Assembly: GCA_010093685.1 (NCBI GenBank)
Contig: MU006219.1
Span: 329,531 to 393,530, forward strand
Direction: 5' to 3'
From: Ophiobolus disseminans
Lineage: Eukaryota > Ascomycota > Dothideomycetes > Pleosporales > Phaeosphaeriaceae
DNA length: 64,000 nucleotides
Of this stretch, positions 62,713 to 64,000 are shown piece by piece (position 1 is the first letter of the stretch; every line of letters starts with the position of its first letter). The position numbers and the translations under genes were made by a program. The notes under the pieces were generated by a model. The model searched no databases. It was not told the DNA's origin and saw only the letters and a program-made list of their open reading frames with translations.

Positions 62713-63937
62713 TCAAACAAACCGTTTCTGCGCAACGATTGGTATATGCCGCGGCGTTGGAGCAATGCTCTTCACCGAACTTGGTACCGAGGGGTGCTCC
62801 GAGTCAAAGCCCGCCTCCTGCTTCTTGAGCGGCCATTGCCTGGTAGGGTTCGCAACCCGGCTAAGCTCATGCGTCGTGTGAACTATTTTAGTACCATACC
62901 CGTTCGTGGTCTGTCGCTTGGTCGTGCCATATTCGCCGGCCTGAGTCTTGTGACCGTTGCTCTTGACCCAGAAAGAGCGGACAGCAGGCAAATTGACAGC
63001 AATGGCGGCGAGGTTGAGTTCCAGCGCGATGACGATGATGGTCTCACCGAAGCCATGCGATGTCTTGGGATATGAGAGTAGTGCGAGTAGGGTGTGGAAG
63101 CGGATGGCGCCCATGATTACCGATGCGCCGCCGAATGCGAAGACGGATATGACGGCGATCTTCTTGCGGGTAGGCATCTGGAGCTTCACCAGGATAGGAA
63201 TGGGTAGTGTGAAGACGTAAATGTCTAGCAGGACGTTCTATTCAACGTCAGTACGTGCAATTAGCTGGATGTGTAGATTGACTCACAATAACAGCTGGAG
63301 CCACGAGGACGAAATGCTGGTTCATACATTGCGCAGTCAACCGGCCCATGAGTGTAAGCGCTGCGGGCACTGGTATGCATTGAAACACATCGATGAGAAG
63401 GTTAATAAAGAGTGATCCGATATTGAGTCCAAAGCCTACGCCCACCTTTAGTCTGAATTTGTGGTTGGGTGAGAGACGTAGATAGTAGGTCAAGAAAGCG
63501 ACTTTAATGAGGAAGTGCATGGCGGAGTAGTATACTGCCGTTACGTAGAGGTACGTCGTCAAGTTAGCTTCCACGTGTAGGTTGCGCTTCAAGGGATGCA
63601 CTCTCATGAGATCACCGCCTGCATCGAAGTAGTTACATCTGTTCGGTTCCGATCTGCGGTTGTGTAAGCACATACCTCATGGTCCATCTTGACCTTAGAA
63701 GGGGTTGACTCACCCTCCGCATCCGAGAGAAAACGCGGCTTGGAAGGATGATAAGCACCCTAAGAGGGCCAAGCCCATTGCAATGCTCATGAAATCTTCT
63801 GCTCGCCATGTCCGTGTGACGAATTTGCAACAGTATACCCTGAACAAACATGAAACGATACGGAGCGGAAATAGCGTCCATGTCACAATATAGCAAAAGA
63901 CTTGCGAGACGGTGATCTCCATGATGAATGGTAGCAT
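62713..63937 (-). CDS. Seven-TM integral membrane protein, fungal rhodopsin-like/Pth11-related
   Basis: Three exons (63937-63714, 63653-63287, 63237-62713; introns 60 and 49 bp) join in phase to 371 residues. Hydrophobic segments match the seven-helix fungal integral membrane family related to Pth11: VFCYIVTWTLFPLRIV, FMSIAMGLALLGCLSSF, YLYVTAVYYSAMHFLIKVAF, VGVGFGLNIGSLFINLLIDV, VLLDIYVFTLPIPILVKLQM, KKIAVISVFAFGGASVIMGA and TIIVIALELNLAAIAVNLPA. The signature YVFTLPIPILVKLQMP before helix 6 is typical. The tail is hydrophilic. No CFEM domain is seen at the N-terminus. The role of such proteins is mostly unknown; some are surface sensors. The start ATG at 63937 is the first in frame, but an upstream exon beyond the window edge is possible. 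Confidence 0.8.
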
Positions 63938-64000
63938 GCGCACACCAGTGTCAGAATATAAAGTCGAACAATTGTGCCTCGTTGAACCTATATACTAGCA

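Overview
The window is nuclear DNA of a filamentous ascomycete, most likely a Dothideomycete. The signs are many short GT-AG introns (45-90 bp), CTAAC-type branch points, fungal-only families (HET, F-box-like, SIT and DHA2 transporters, Pth11-type 7TM proteins) and an NPS6/SidD-type siderophore locus. Exon joins were worked out by hand from splice signals, reading phase and family motifs. No transcript or database evidence was available.

Left part (1-23.2 kb) is mostly housekeeping genes. In order: an edge-truncated F-box-like gene; the complex I assembly factor NDUFAF2; a calponin-homology/coiled-coil protein; spliceosomal U1-C; an NmrA-like oxidoreductase; RACK1 (Gbeta-like); a peroxisomal dienoyl-CoA isomerase; a decayed F-box-like gene; a three-domain isochorismatase/AlkB/GST protein; the abasic-site protector HMCES; a mitochondrial TPR protein; and a FAD oxidoreductase with a Rieske domain.

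Middle part (23.7-43.9 kb) is an extracellular siderophore cluster of the fusarinine/coprogen type. It holds a SidI-like acyl-CoA ligase, a SidF-like peroxisomal acyltransferase (ends AKL), a divergent and shortened SidA-like N-monooxygenase, a full ABCB transporter, a GNAT acetyltransferase and a 2030-residue single-exon NRPS with order A-T-C-T-T-C. The nine-base iron-GATA site ATCWGATAA occurs eight times in the sequence I scanned. All eight copies lie between genes of this cluster or upstream of a SIT-type siderophore importer at 55.8-57.7 kb. The importer therefore looks like part of the same iron regulon although it lies about 12 kb from the NRPS. The presumed pathway is: N-hydroxylated ornithine is acylated by an anhydromevalonyl-type group (SidI and SidF, peroxisomal), joined and cyclised by the NRPS, and moved by the ABC and SIT transporters. 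No SidH-type hydratase is in the window.

Right part (44-64 kb) is accessory: an F-box-like gene, a secreted tyrosinase, a small 4-TM protein, a DHA2 drug transporter, a HET-domain protein with five C-terminal propeller-type repeats, two more decayed F-box-like genes and an integral membrane protein of the fungal rhodopsin-like group. Two copies of a ~230 bp LTR-like element lie 42 kb apart in opposite orientation. Several intergenic stretches of 1-2 kb hold no supportable gene.
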